Shown here piece after piece: positions 47,701-62,800 of a stretch of 64,000 bases of DNA. Source of the DNA: Phoebastria nigripes (taxonomy: Eukaryota > Chordata > Aves > Procellariiformes > Diomedeidae); NCBI GenBank assembly GCA_035582835.1, contig JAYKAV010002788.1, positions 2,388,033-2,452,032 on the forward strand, given 5' to 3'. The notes under the pieces are model-generated. The model saw only the letters and a program-made list of their open reading frames with translations. It was not told the origin of the DNA and did not search any database. Each line of letters starts with the position of its first letter. Within the stretch, counting starts at the first letter, position 1. The position numbers and the translations under genes are program-made.

Positions 47701-50700
47701 TTGATTTTAAAGAGATAGAGTTGGTGTCTCTTCAGAACAATCCAAGTTTTTACCGACAGCGATTCAACTTCATGATGCAAAAGCATTTGATTCATTCAAA
47801 TGCAGATGTAAGTTTAAGTGCTGGACCTCTTGCTGCAGTTTATCACTTCACATGTCTGGCAACAGTCAGCAGTAGCCATAAATTGCATCAGGAGGCTACT
47901 GTGCTGCATATGTGTAATAGAAGCTGGAGTTTAAAACAAATATGTAAGATAGGCCACAGAAATGGATGTATGGCATGCAGCTGAAATATTTGAGAACTGG
48001 AGCAGAAAGAATGATTGCCCAGTCCTGAGAAAAAAAACCATCTTTCTAGCTTAGCTGCAGATTCTTCCTCCCTAAGTGACACTTGGGCTTTCACTTGAAA
48101 TCGATTGTATATATACACCTAACTTGCTGTATACCTTTAAAAAAAATAATTATTCTATTTTAAGCCTTGTCCTGCTTTCTTCGTCATGTATATTTTTAAA
48201 TTTATGCATATAATTCTTAAAATAATGTAATTTTATGTAGGTATATAATTGTATTTATGTATGTTTTATTATTACACATGGTTCATCCATACCAGTACAA
48301 TTCATGCATTCATATTGCACTTTGCGTGTTCTGTCTGAGCAATTAGTCCTCTAAACTCCTCACTTTTTTAGATGAGGCTCTGACACTAAAACCAGGCTTC
48401 TAAGAAGCTATATTATAGCTTGAGTCTAAAATGCTTTGCAGTACAGATAGAGAACTCCATTAAGAAAAAAATTTTTGCTTAAATTTTTTTGTTTGTTTTG
48501 AGAATTTTTTTTTCCGGCAACAGCAGGGCCGATAGGTTAAAAAGAAATAGTTGCAGCAAAATAGTGACTAACAAGTACTAAGAAAATAATTTAAGTTACC
48601 TGCCAGTACACCTGCGGAGTGCTAGTGTTTCTGGCCGTGGGCAAAAGAGAGAACTTCAAATCAATGAGTTAACTTACTTGATTTACATTCACATCCCTGA
48701 ATAAGCTGCTTGAGTGCATTATACTATATGAAAGTATCTGTCTGAATGCCTTAGCGGTACTGTATGTTTCCTGTATAAATCNGTTAATACTTTAGTATGC
48801 TCAATGCTGGAAAATTCCCTGAACCTTTGAGGCTTATTCCTCATAGGAGAAAGTAGACTTATAAGTAGATTTTTTTTTTTATTATTTTAGTGTTTCAAAA
48901 TGCCATTTTAGAATGACAAAATACTGTATCACTAAAACATCTTTATATTTCTCAGCAAGGTGACCCAAATAACAAAGATCACCCACTGCTCTAGTAATAT
49001 GCTGCTGACTCTTAAAGATTTCTTAAAGCTGCTTGGCAGGTTGTGCAGTTCTGCAGCTGAGCACATTTTGAAATGGATGCGGCAAATGTTATATAGTTCC
49101 TTTTGGGATTCAGTGATTTCAGATGAGCTGGTCACCTGAGCGTAGTGCTGTTTGAACACATAAATGAGAGTAGTGCATGCATGTGCACGCTGAAAATGGT
49201 AATGTTTGAATTATAATGAAGCCAGTGATTTTTCTGAAAAGTACTTTTTACAAACTCAGTAGCATTTTCCTGCTGGCTTGCTAGGGACAGGAGGAAACCC
49301 TTGTGTTAGCTTGGCCAGTTAAAATCCTTTCCTGTATTTGAAGGGTTTTTTAGCCCCTCTTTCACTCTGAACACAGAGCAGGGGAGTGAGCGTTTTCAAC
49401 AGAATGAGACTCGGAGATTAGAGGGGGCCATGCTGCCGCATGATGGCAGCAAAATCTTGCTCAGGGCTGGGAGCTTCGGTAGTCCTTTAGCTTTTGGGAC
49501 TGGCTTCTCTTCCCTCCCCCCACCCTGTCATAAAGAGAGCTAAAAGGGATGTTTTAAAAGAGTCTGGAGATAATGGAACCGTGGGTGCTGTTAATGCATT
49601 AATTCCAGTAAAGCTGCATCTTCTCAAAATGCATCCTCTAGTTTATTAGCTAGTACATGTTTGTTTTTAAAGTTGTTAGTGCATTTATCTTTGCTCTGAA
49701 ATGTAATAGGCTTACAAATTATCAATTTACATGCTTGTTATCAACATAAAAAATGTGAATACTGAGAAGTAAGAGTGTACCGAGTGGATCCCATTCTTAC
49801 ATCTGAGTAAGAAGGCGTTCATATTGCCCACAACGCTACTGGTAACATGCTTTACAAGGCCTTTCTGTCCATATGTAGTATCTGACTTAATGAACTTAAT
49901 ATGTACCACTGCTCATTTTGTAGTCTATTGCAAAACTTTAACAGTGATCTTATATCCTTTTCTGTCTATTATGTCAGTAAATCAGTACAGCCAGCTTTCC
50001 CATTCTGTAAACTCGGGTATTCTATCTTATTATCATTAGGGGTGTTGTTATTGCTAGTTAAAACAAATGCCAAAAATCCTCCCCAAATCCTGTTGCATGA
50101 GTAGCAAAATGTGAACAAGATTTAAGAGAGATTTCATCTTTAGCTTGAGCTCCCCTCAGAAGTAACCACTAAGGAAAGTTAAAATATGCATTCTGAATTG
50201 ATTGTATTCTTTTTGAAACTATTAATTTCTTACCAAAAAAGTGAAGATTGTCTATTCTTCCTCATGTTTTTTCCATGTTTGCTATGATCGGGTTTGTCAC
50301 ATAACTATCCAGTCTTAACGCGGCTATCACTTTTGCATATTTCAATTTTCTTATATACTTTAAGTTGCTTTTTAGTTTAAATCTTGTTTTTTGGTAGTAC
50401 AATTGGGAACTGTAAATCATCTGCTGCTTAAAAAAAGCAATATCCACAACTAGCGGATTTAATCTCAGTCCTGAGTTGTGCAATACTCTGGTCAGATTAG
50501 CGCTGGCAGCTTTGTAGTGGAGACCTAATGAGCAATGAGTAGAGACGTAGCAAGAGGCCTGTGTGATGAGGTGCAAAAGTGATTGGGACATGAAATGGCA
50601 GGGAGGCCATTTTAGGTGAGAAGGAGCAAAGCTGCTGAAGTGGTGGTAGGAAGACATCAGCAACGACACTGAGTAACAGAGGTGCCATCGGTGAGCTATG

Positions 50701-53700
50701 GGCTGCTGTTGATCCAATATTTTCAATGTCAGTTCAGACACCTATGTTCGTACCACAAACTGACTGTTTTGAAAGGGCACAAAAGTAGCGGCATTTGGAG
50801 GTCCTGCTGTGTCTGTGGCTCTTGTACAACTGGATCGCTCAGGTCTCAGTTCGGCAAGTACTTTGAATGCACCTCAGACCAAAGAAGTGATTGCTCGTTG
50901 GATGTGCAGAAGGGGAGAGTCCCAACTCTGAGCTTCGCTCTGGCTCTTCTTCAAATGTTACAGCCATAGCTGCTTTGACTTAAGTGTGGTGTTTTAGTGA
51001 GTATTACAAGCCGCTTTCAGCTACATTATTTATTATCGCTGTGGATATTTGTTGCACACTGTTAAGCTTTGTAGTGACCCAGACAGCTGTCTGAAGGAGT
51101 CTAGTGGGATCTTTCTGGTTTTAAGCACGTGAGGACCAAGAGGAAGGTGCTTTGTTATTGTGACTGTTGTGACGTTGGTTACAAGGTTCCTTGTCCTTTC
51201 TCCTATATATAATGAAATTTATCCAAGACCTGCAAAGCAACTTTATTAACAGGGAATTCTTTGTGGTGTGCCTCTATAATGAGCTTACCATGAGAGGTGT
51301 TCAGACTCAAGGCTAGCTAATCCTTAACAAAGGGTATGACTTAGGCTGGGTTATATTTGAATGGCTTGGGCCAAATTGTCAGTGGTATAAGGCAACTGTC
51401 ACAGACTAATCAGAGAGGGAGAAGGAAGATTTTTCCAGTGCTATGTGGTTATACTAAAACATTCTCAGTGTTATATGATTGCTCAACTAGCTTATGTTTA
51501 CTCAGTGTTCTTACAAAACTGAATTATGAGCCAGAAAAAGATTCCTGACTTTATAACCAGTTATCGGTAGAGGGTGCTATGTAGCTTTTGCATTTGATCT
51601 GCATAGGTTGTATGTTTATCAAAGATCTTTTTATTTAATAATTTATTATTCAAAATTTAGTTCAATTATACCTTTGCTTACATTAGCAGTGCAGTTTACT
51701 GTAGTAGATCTTGATAACATTAATTTGATTCTGCAAATGAACAGATTTTCTATTTAGCAAGATTCCATGTTATACCACGATCAGCTCTGTTATAATGATT
51801 TTATGATTAGAGAGTGTTTGCTCCTATTTATATATGGTAATAAATTTATGGAATCTAGTTTACAGGCTTACAAAAACACAAACACCACCATCACATTTCT
51901 TGCTGGTATTTGCTGTCAGTGTGATAACGATGTCATCAGATGAGACATACAGCTTCTAAGTAGCTGTGCAAGCAATTCAGCATCAGGGCGGTAGCAAGTG
52001 AATGTCAGAAGGAGATTGTGCAGAAAATAGGGATAAGGAGGAACAAACCAGCAAACAGGAGCTGAGGGGAATGGAAGATGAGGAAACAGTAAGAAGATAC
52101 AGAGAGATGAGGCTGATGAATAAAAGGCATAGGAGGCAGATGAGGGCCAGACGACGGCTTCTGATTTTGGAATTGTTGCTTTGCTAGCTCTGCCTTCCCA
52201 GCTTCTCTGCCCTAATTGCCTTTTCAGGCCTATGAAGTTTCCGACTTTTTCCCACAGTCAGTGTCCCAGCTGCTTGCGGACTCTTCTGCCAGTTGCTGAT
52301 AGGTGGAGCTATGGATTTTTTCTGTAAACAGAAAACAGACTATGGGCTCTCTTGGCTTTTCAGTTATCTTCAAGTCTGGTGGGAGATGATTTGATCTCTT
52401 AAGTTTATTCTTGGAAGAAGTCTTATGAGTAAAAGAATTCTGATTTCTGAGAACTGATAGAGCAGAGCAGCAGGGGAATATCTTGGCCTATCTATCCATC
52501 CTTCTGCCATTTCCATTCTTGGTAAACGTGGGATAAAAGACATGGTCCAATCTAGAAATACTCTTGGCTCCACTTGGCTTTTGTAGAAAGACAGCTGAAG
52601 ATGCAGAAAGTTATTGGAGATTAGCTCTTCATTTGGGAAGGCATGAGCAGCCACTGTTCTATTCCGCTGCTGTTTTGTTGGGTTGCCTTTTGGGCAGGAA
52701 TTCCCAGGGTAGTGTTCCTGCATAACCTGGACTACGCTTGCCTTTTTCCTGCTGTGAACAGGGAGTCCCAGGGTTGCACCCACAATGACAAGGAACAGGA
52801 CAGCTCATCCTGAGGAAATGAACAAAAAAATCCCTTGCTTTCCTTCAAGCTGGACAAGGTCACCCTTGAGTAGGGCACTTCAAAATATGCAAAAGGCACA
52901 GCTGTCCTCTGTAGTCCATATCTGTGGGAATCTTCCTCCTGGGAGGCATGCCTCTAGGCTTCCTCCCCTTTCTTCCTGCCTAAATCTTTTGGTTGAGATC
53001 CAGGATCTTGGATCAGTTCCCATCTCTTCTGTACTCTTGTTATTGACTGCTGACAAGGTGCTAAACAAGACCCACAAAAGAGATACGTTCTTACAGAGGG
53101 CTGCCTCGTGGCTGGGACATCAAGTGGGTTGTGCTGAACCAAGTACTCATTTCCTAGTACTGTCCAAGGGGAACATGACAGCTGTCCTGACTCTGTGGAG
53201 CAGATCATGCCTCTGCCTGTAGCAGGAGGAGTGGGGAGTGTAGGGGAAGCCATTAGGGTCAGGAACGTGGGGTGCTCTCATTTCTACTCAGCTGATAGCT
53301 CTGCTGGAGTGGCAGATGGTGAATATCAGGTCTGGGATCCAAGCCTGATAGCAATCAAGGCTTTGAAAAAAATAAACTACCTGGCTCAGAGACCAGAGGC
53401 AGGATGGCTCCTCTCGTGACATCCCGAGGCTGCTGGTGTTCCTGTCGGTCCAGGCAGAGCTAGCAAGTCTGGGAGGGGAGAAGGAGAGAGTGTGCGCGTT
53501 TCAAGCTGTTGGTATGACTCTTCAGCCCTGCTTCTAAGTAATCCAGACGTTGAACCTTGTCCCAGCACAGCACTAGCCACTGCAGCTTAAGTTAACAGCC
53601 AGTCATGTGCAGGACAGACACAATTTTAAAGCCCCTTTTGTTGAGCTTAACAAGGGTTACATGACAGGCTTTGGGAATTGGCACCCAAAGGCAAGGAAGG

Positions 53701-53760
53701 TTGAGTTAACTAAAATTAATAAGGTGGCTTGGGGGCAGGCATAGGGTATGCAAGATGAGA
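44746..53760. other. PCNX2 intron 8, middle part
   Basis: About 9 kb of AT-rich intron. No coding exon, RNA gene or well-defined transposon recognised; open frames are short and without domain signature. Confidence 0.45.
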
Positions 53761-53900
53761 GTTTTATTCTTTGCCCTGCCACAGGCTTTCTGGTTGACTG
53801 TAGGCAGATCGCTCTAGTTTCCTGCTTGTCTTTCCTTTATGGAAAATAGGAACAATAGTTATTGACTACCTTGCATGAGCACTGAGGTGCTTTCACCTCA
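53761..53900 (+). mobile_element. MIR-like ancient SINE
   Basis: CCTGCCACAGGCTTTCTGG, TTGACTGTAGGCAGATCGCTCTAG, TTTCCTTTATGGAAAATAGG and AACAATAG follow the MIR core and 3' segment (gtgacc..gggcaagtc..ctcagtttcctcatctgtaaaatgg..aataatag). Diverged. Confidence 0.6.
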
Positions 53901-54811
53901 TACAGATACGAAAGTAATAAGAGCCCAAGGCAGGCATCCAGAGGCAGGAGGGTTACGAGCTCAGAGCAGGGCACCTGATGTATAAACCCCATTTGCAGGA
54001 GAATAAGCAAGAAGTATTCAAAATCGGTCTTTTACCCAAGTAACAATTACTTCATTTCAATATAGTTCTTGCTGAGACCCACTCAGTCATGTCATGGGAG
54101 CACACCATTTCTGCAACCCAACAGGTATCGCTGGTGTAAGCGCAGAAGATTTCCTCAAGTAAACTGTTTAAGTGCTGTATCTACAACATAAAGCAGTAAA
54201 CATGGGGGAAAAAAAAAATAGCATCTTGCTCAGGGCCCTCCCAGGGTGAGTTTACGCTCAGTATGGGGGATATCTGAGCTGGCCTTATGTGAATTAGCTC
54301 ATGTGTTGTTGTCATCTTGCTAGGGCAGAAGGAAGTTCTTGTTGCCTGAATTCTCGGTAGGGTAAATTAGTACTCACCGAATTCAGTGCAGGTGAGGCCA
54401 GACTAGCTTGGTACCTAAGTGAGCTTGTTTGAAAGCTAATCCAGGATCTCTGCAGTAGCTACCCTGCAGTGTTGCTCTGTAGATATGCAGCTCTTGACCT
54501 GAATTATTGTCAGTAGACAGAAAAAGGCACTTCTGAAGTGTGATTCATTGTAGGTGTTCATCTCAGGATGAGAAAAATTATGATACAGACGTATCTGTTT
54601 CTCTGCAGTGGATGGATGTAGTAGACCATGTGTATCTAAATTTGGATGTTAACTGCTTTGTGGGCCTGGGCTAGGTATGGAGGTGGAATGCTCCATGTCC
54701 TGTGAGCCAACCAGTAATGTAATTACGGGCTTCCTCCTGTAATGTTTCAGAAATACTAGGAAAATACTGCTTCTTAAAACAGTCTCTTTCTTTTCTCCCC
54801 TCTGTGCACAG
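53901..54811. other. PCNX2 intron 8, right end
   Basis: Intron ending in a strong pyrimidine tract and CTGTGCACAG acceptor. No other feature seen. Confidence 0.55.
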
Positions 54812-54947
54812 TGAAATACAGTTCAGCTCCTCTAGTACTACCACTTCAGAGAGCCAAGAACCATCTTCCGGGGATCAAGCAGCGAGCGCGCTTCAGCAGC
54901 AGCTCCTACTGATGGTGGCACGAAGGACCCTTTCAGAAAGCCCACGG
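54812..54947 (+). CDS. PCNX2: PCNX2 exon 9
   Basis: 136 nt, acceptor TCTGTGCACAG, donor CCACGG|GTACAT, phase 2 in and phase 0 out. It encodes EIQFSSSSTTTSESQEPSSG followed by an amphipathic block ALQQQLLLMVARRTLSESPR. The Ser/Thr cluster and the Gln/Leu helix are conserved features ahead of the pecanex membrane domain. If spliced directly to exon 8 the junction codon is CAT (His); an unseen small exon between them is possible. Confidence 0.9.
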
Positions 54948-55794
54948 GTACATTGTAATATCTCATTTTCTAGCATTGTGATAAACTGCTTTATAAACAA
55001 ATGCTGCAGGCTTGTTCCTGAGACAGTTTTGTTGATTTTTCTATACTGCTTTGGCTGGTATTGCTCATGTGGGAGAAGATGTATTTTATGTAGATGGATG
55101 CAATTCAGCGGCTTTCTAATGACACTGAGTAGTGTCCTAGGGGACTACTTAAAGACTCCATCACCTAAAAAGTTGATCTTCTATCTTTGGTCTTATTTCA
55201 TTTGAAAGGAGGAGGACACAGCTGTTAGGATTTTAGACACACCACCAGATTTTAATAGTCTGAAGTGTTTATTCCAGATTCATTGCTATCCTAAAACCTC
55301 GTGTCTGGTTTCACTTTTCTGAATTGGGCAACCAGACTTCTGGATGTCTGTCGTGAAATGTCAAAGCCACCTCCTCAATGCAGCTGGTAAAACAAAAAGG
55401 CCCTCAGAGTTCAGTTTGTATGGTAATATGTGGACATACTTGAACTTTGCAGTGTTTGGGGTCTGTGACCAATGGCTTAAGGCTGTAATCTGTTTTTATA
55501 ATTCCTTTTATAATAACTTTAACCTTCTCTTTTCTTCCATGGCAAATTCTAGTTCGATATTTATGAATAACCTTAAAATGCCAGTTAATTATCTTTCATC
55601 TTAGATTTTGCACAGGAACTTAAAGCTAGAAGCAACTTGTATAAAGGAACTATTTTAAATTAAAAACAAGGAAATTGTCCTGAATTGTGTACTTCAGATT
55701 TGGACAGAGACTTCCATCTAAAGGCTCAGATGTTTTCCAGATATTTATAATCTTGTAAACTGCCTGTAAATTAGAGAACAATTATCATGCCTTT
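54948..55794. other. PCNX2 intron 9, left part
   Basis: AT-rich intron; the open frames at 54804-55205 and 55344-55604 are exon read-through or chance. Confidence 0.55.
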
Positions 55795-55915
55795 TTTTTT
55801 TTCCTCTTCCGGGAAAACTGCACCATTAAGAAGTAAGACCTATTGCTCAAGATCACATAGCAAGTTTGTAACAAGGCCAGGCAGTAATTTCAGAGCTTCC
55901 TGGTTTCTGAATTTT
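55795..55915 (-). mobile_element. MIR-like ancient SINE, reverse
   Basis: On the minus strand the order CAGAAACCAGGAAGCTCTGA, CTGCCTGGCCTTGTTACAAAC, TTGCTATGTGATCTTGAGCAA resembles the MIR core. Confidence 0.55.
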
Positions 55916-56052
55916 TTTTATTAAACATGAAATTCTGAGCCTATGTAAGTCAGGAAAAGTTTTGTCATTGATTTCAATGAAGCTAGGGTTTCAGGCTGTC
56001 TCTGACACCATATAAACTAATGAAGTGAATTTTTATAAGCCCTTTTTTGATA

Positions 56053-56150
56053 GGAGGCACAATTAGACTTACTGACTTGCTGAGGGCTAGTCAGAGAGTT
56101 TCCCAAATGCAGCTCCAAAATCTGACTCCAGCCCAAGTACTGCAAGCCTC
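56053..56150 (-). mobile_element. Possible second MIR-like SINE, reverse
   Basis: GAGGCACAATTAGACTTACTGACTTGCTGAGGG, CAGAGAG and CTGACTCCAGCCCAAG on the plus strand line up with the reverse complement of MIR (gaggcacag...gtgacttgcccagggtcac...ctgactccagagccc). Weaker than its neighbour. Confidence 0.4.
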
Positions 56151-58120
56151 ATGTAATGGACTTCATCCAAACGTTACAGTTCCTCACGAGCCAAAATGTT
56201 CACTTATGCACTCAGTTAAATACGTGTTAAGCTGTTCTGAGGACCAAACAATCAGATCCTCAGGTGTTTTTAATGGACTCTTTGCCACCATTTTGATTTT
56301 TTTATTTAGTTATAGTGAGCAATCTAGATTAGATGAGTGAAGTTAATGATTGTAGTTGATTGAGTTTCACATTACTTTCTGTTGGGAAACAGGACCCAAG
56401 AGAATCAAAACTGTACCAGTATTAGCAACTGTAATATTTTAAAATATTTTTTCTTTAAAAATGCCCCAACTCCATAATTAAGTGACTTTTTAAAGTGGTA
56501 ATAGAAATATTGAAATTTGGAGTACCTAAACTACTTTTAGATTTTAAAATTAGTGTGGTGAAAGGATTGCCATCAGTCTCACAGCTTTTAAATTACTGGG
56601 AATTGTTAATAAATGAAAGAATGCCAAAAGCCCGGCATCCCTTGGCATGTCTGAACGCTCAGAAATATGAGTGAGTTACTGTCCTGTGCTGATAGCAGCT
56701 GAGCTACCCGGCACTGTGTGGCTGTACACTTTTAGTCAATTAGAGGCATGAGATAAGATGCATAAACTTGAATTTATTTCTCTGAAGCTTAAGCTAGCCT
56801 GTTTTACCTCACATTTGCCAGCAGACTGAGGATATCAATGAGTTGGTTCCCAGCTGACATGCAGCAATACATTAAGTCACATGCAAATTATGTGTAAAAT
56901 TCCTTTTCCTGGAAAGTGAAGATTAGAAATTATTCCAATAATCTCAGAAAAAATTTAACAATTTGTTTGTGCAGGTGGACAGGTTGTTTAAAAATCTGTG
57001 TTTTTCTAACAGTTACAATTCAAGAAGGTGATCAATTATTTCACACGGAAATCCCCTTCTCTGACTAGGAAAGTTAATCTAACACAAATAATTCTAAGGT
57101 AAACATTGCCTGGAGTTCCATAATAGATAGACTAGTATTATTTAATGTTAATTAATTATCTTTAACAATGGGGGGGTAGAAGGAGGTTGAAAACCTCTAG
57201 GCTTTACACTGATTAGAAATCTCAGACAAATTCTTCTTGAAAGAAAAATAAGTGATCACTCCCCCCCCACCCCCGGCCCCGAGATCAATTATTGGTGTAC
57301 TTTGGAAAGAAATCACTACTTTGCAGAGGTTTTTTTGTTCTGTTGTCTAGCTGTGCAGACTTTGGCTGATGGTCTGTAGATAAGCCTCCCTCCTCACAAG
57401 TGGTGGTGAAGGAGTGCAGGTATAGAGTTGGAGGAGAACTGAAATGCTATAGTTCAAACACAGGCAAGAAGAAAAGGCCTTAGAATCTGACAAAAGCAAT
57501 ATTCAAAAAGAAGGATTTATGATTGTGATGGTAAGATTAGAGACTCTTAAACTAGTGATGTTTATGCTGTTTGTGCTTGTTCGAAATTTTTTTTTTCTCC
57601 TCTTGCTGTTCTTGAGGATGCATACCTGATGTGGTATTAGAAGCATCTCAGGAAAGATAAACAAAGCTGTGTCTGGAAGGAGAGTTGATAAGTCATGCCT
57701 CTAGGCCTTATAGCCTTCTAGACTTTCTGGTTAAAAACAAGGATTTGTCCTATCGTGTGTGGTTTTGTGTTGTGCTGTAGTTAGCCTGACGCATGGAAAA
57801 ATCTTCAAAAAGAAACTTTAGACAAGAAGTGGATCGGGACTAAAAAATAATTATTTTTCAATGGATATTTATGTTTAAAGCGTATTATCACTGTTGAGCT
57901 CCACAATTGATATAGCTTCTGTCCATTTGCAATAATTAAGCTGGTGCGATATCTTTGTTTCTAATTTAAAATGAAGAAAATAAATTGTCCCTCTATCCCT
58001 TAAAAAAAAAAAAATCTGAAACGTCATGTAAATTTGGCCTTTTAAACACCTGTTTTGCTGGCAGCCATATGTCAATGTGAAAGTGTGTTTTGTGTATTTC
58101 TGGTTTGTTTGTTTTTAAAG
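56151..58120. other. PCNX2 intron 9, right part
   Basis: AT-rich intron with a C-run block at 57261-57280 (G-run on the minus strand) and a polypyrimidine acceptor GTTTTTAAAG. Nothing else recognised. Confidence 0.55.
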
Positions 58121-58263
58121 CAACCCAGCCAGGACCCTGAGGATTCTTCATGTTCTTCAGCACAGCGGAAACTGAACAGGCAGTTTTACAGATTTATTAT
58201 ATTCCCTGGCAAATGGATTAAAGTCTGGTATGATCGGCTTACCTTGTTGGCATTGTTGGACAG
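58121..58263 (+). CDS. PCNX2: PCNX2 exon 10
   Basis: 143 nt, acceptor GTTTTTAAAG, donor ACAG|GTAAGC, phase 0 in and phase 2 out. It encodes a polar stretch and then RKLNRQFYRFIIFPGKWIKV and WYDRLTLLALLDR, the highly conserved entry to the pecanex central membrane domain. Confidence 0.94.
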
Positions 58264-59756
<1,493 letters not shown>

Positions 59757-59852
59757 TAGGACACAAATTCATATCCAATTGCTGAATACTCTTCTAACTT
59801 CTACGAAGGCAAAATCCTGTAAGCAAACTTTTTTTTTCTGTTTTGTTTTTAG

Positions 59853-59885
59853 AGTGTTCAGCCTGATCCTGCTTCACCAATACAT
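59853..59885 (+). CDS. PCNX2: PCNX2 exon 12 (33-nt micro-exon)
   Basis: Eleven codons (SVQPDPASPIH) between TTTGTTTTTAG and CAT|GTAAGT, phase 0 on both sides, 108 bp after exon 11. SVQPD(P/A)ASP(I/M)HG is a conserved loop of pecanex proteins, which is why so short an exon can be accepted. Confidence 0.93.
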
Positions 59886-62800
59886 GTAAGTCTCGGCCAG
59901 TGTAACAAGTCTTTCTCCTTTATTATCACTTGTGTACTGTGAAACAGTTGGCTGTTCAGTGAAACACAGGTATAAGTAGTTTGCTATTCTAGGTGATTTA
60001 TGAAAATGAGCAAGATGTTGTCTGTGATTTTGAGACTTTGTACTACGTTTAATTAATTTTAAGCTATTTGAATTTGTCACTGCTATTAGAAAAGTGCTTT
60101 TGCTTTAAGCTAAAATATGCAGTAAAAACAAATGCATCTGGACTAGTTTGTTGAAATTCAATCCTGTGGCATCAGACAAGCTTTTTCTTTCTAGAAACAG
60201 TGACTGAAAACAGCAGACGTTCCAGTTAGCACCTCAGTCATTGGTCAGTTGGGGTTTTAAATCTTTTTTTTTTTTTTTTTTTGAGATTGGGGATTGATTT
60301 TTTTTTTTTTTTAAATCTGGTATTGCAGATGTATTTCTCAATAGTATTATTAGCTCATCGAATGGCACAGGTGTTTTCCCTTTGTTATAATTTGGTCACA
60401 GTTTCTGTGCTCGTGTCCTGAAGAAGTGGCCAAGTCTGTGGCTGAACGCAGGCTGTAAGGATCTTTGCTGGTTGCTATTTGTCTGTTAAGTATATCTGAA
60501 AAACTGAACTCTGACAGTGACAACCACCTCACAAGGAAACAGTTCCTTACTCAAGTCTGTCCTCATTATGGGGCTGGTTTAGGAGCATCATCCTACAACT
60601 GCAACCTGACCCCTCCACCTGTCACAGTGTCTCAGTGTTTTTGATTTGCAGGTCTTGGAAGACATTTCAGTGGTCACAAGGTCCTTTGCTTGCTTTTACA
60701 CCAGCTGCTTAGTTGCTGGCGTTTCTTATTTAGCTCTTTGAATGTTTTTGAGGACCCTCTCTCTTCCCTCAGGGTTCAAAAACAGCATGTTGAAAACTGC
60801 AGGTCTGCTGGATTATTTCCCTTTGGCAGGGAGCAATTATTTTTGTCAGTTTAGAGGCTAGAAATACAGGCTAAACTTGAAATTGAGGTTATTTACAAGT
60901 ATATGCTAGACATTTCACTGGGGTGGATTTCAGAAGATTCTTAGTTTCTTTTCCATGCCAGTTATTATGGGGTGAACTTACGGTATTGTTGGTTATAATG
61001 CATTCACAGGAAATACCTGTCTGCATAAAAAGTAGGGAAGGCTAATAAACAGCAACTTACACATTGTAGGGTAATATTTTCAATATACTAAAGAAATATT
61101 CCTACCTCAGTAAAACGTTGGGTTTTTTGGGGTCTAAAATAATATTATTTGTCAGTTCAACTAGCACGTGTCTAGACACAATAACGTGAACTGTAATCAA
61201 ATAGTTTGCACTTATTCAGACATCAGTAATGTGTACATTTGTTTAAAGTATGTGGCAAACAGTTGAATCAAAACTTCATTATAAACCTATCTGGCCCATA
61301 TTTTTTATAGTATTAAAGACAAAGTAGCTAATGAAGTTGAAACAGAACATTTTTTGTGCAGAATCCAGGTTTGCATTTCAGACTCCCACAATGCTGTTAC
61401 AAGTATTATTCACCATGTTGTATTCTGTGTGTCATACAGTAGCGTAGCAAAGTAACAATAGGTGTATTCCCATCTTTCATATGCTTTCCTAAAACTTTGT
61501 TTATCGGGGATATTTTCTTGCAAACTTTTTGGTGCACCACACGAACTCCAATGGAAATAAAATTTAGAGAGTTTTTCCACAGAGGGTTTAAAGGTGGGAG
61601 GCATTATAGATAAAGTTAAACTAGAAGATTAGCTATTTCTACATTACATCTTTTTAACACAATGGGTATTTGTAAAGGCTTGCTTGAGCTAGGAAGCACC
61701 ACAAAAAATAAGACAACAAGAAGACGAGAAAAGATACTCCATGTACTGTTTCATAATTCATGTAACTACATTAAAATTAAAGAGAATAACATCTCTTGAT
61801 GTTAATGTAAGGATGCAGAACAGCGGAGGGATTAAAGAATGATCAGTACCATGTCCATGAATGAAAATGCAGATGAGATTTTTCAGTGTGAAACAAACCA
61901 TCGCGAGCCACAGATTTGCTCACTGAATTTCTATTCTTGGATCCACGAGTAGCCGCTAATGCCTTATGTTATCCATGCCTGCCAAGGAGGTTCCAAACTT
62001 CTTCCCTCTCTCTCACATGCAGACTTTGTTACTGATTGATGTGACTTTGTCATCTCTAGCCTATACCGTTTTGAAAGACTCTGCTTTAAAATACCATCCA
62101 GTGAATTCAGAAAACATAGTGCCTAGGGATGCATAAAGCTTTTGTTCTGAACTGCTCCTGAGTGCCAGTGTCTTCACTTCCTGGTGTTGAGGAAGAGCTT
62201 GCTGACTAAACCCTATAAAGTCTGGTACTCTGGTACAATTTTATTGGGGATAAGATTATTTCTTGCCCCATACCATGCTGTGACAGCTAGGGTCTCCGAG
62301 TTGAACACTGTGTATTGTCTGTATACTGTCACTGTGGTAAGGGATGAATTTCAGTATATAGAGAACCTATCTAACTCAGCTAATGTTTTGAATTTTATAT
62401 TAATTTATATTCATTTTATTGAATTGTGATAATAGTTCTGTTTTGATCAGCATTGGTGTTTAAGTTGGAACTTCCCAGGTTCTACAGCTAATGCTGGCTA
62501 CTAGCGTTTATTGTAGCTGCAGGTTTAGTACTGTTGCCTGCTACAGGATGAGAGCCTAATTTTCCTGTCAGCCTGTGCTTTAGCCTTTCCAGTTCTGGTC
62601 CGCTGGGAGCTGGTGGCCTTTAGTTGCTGTTCACACAAGGGTACGTGGTTCTGGGATGGTGAAATTCAGGAACAGCCTCCTCACTGGAGTGGTGGGGAGA
62701 AGAAAATAAAGCCCATCCCAACTATGAGTTGTGTCAGTTTATTAACAGCAGAATATAAGGGAGGTGCCAGTGACTGCAGGGTATTAAATTCAGAGATCCA

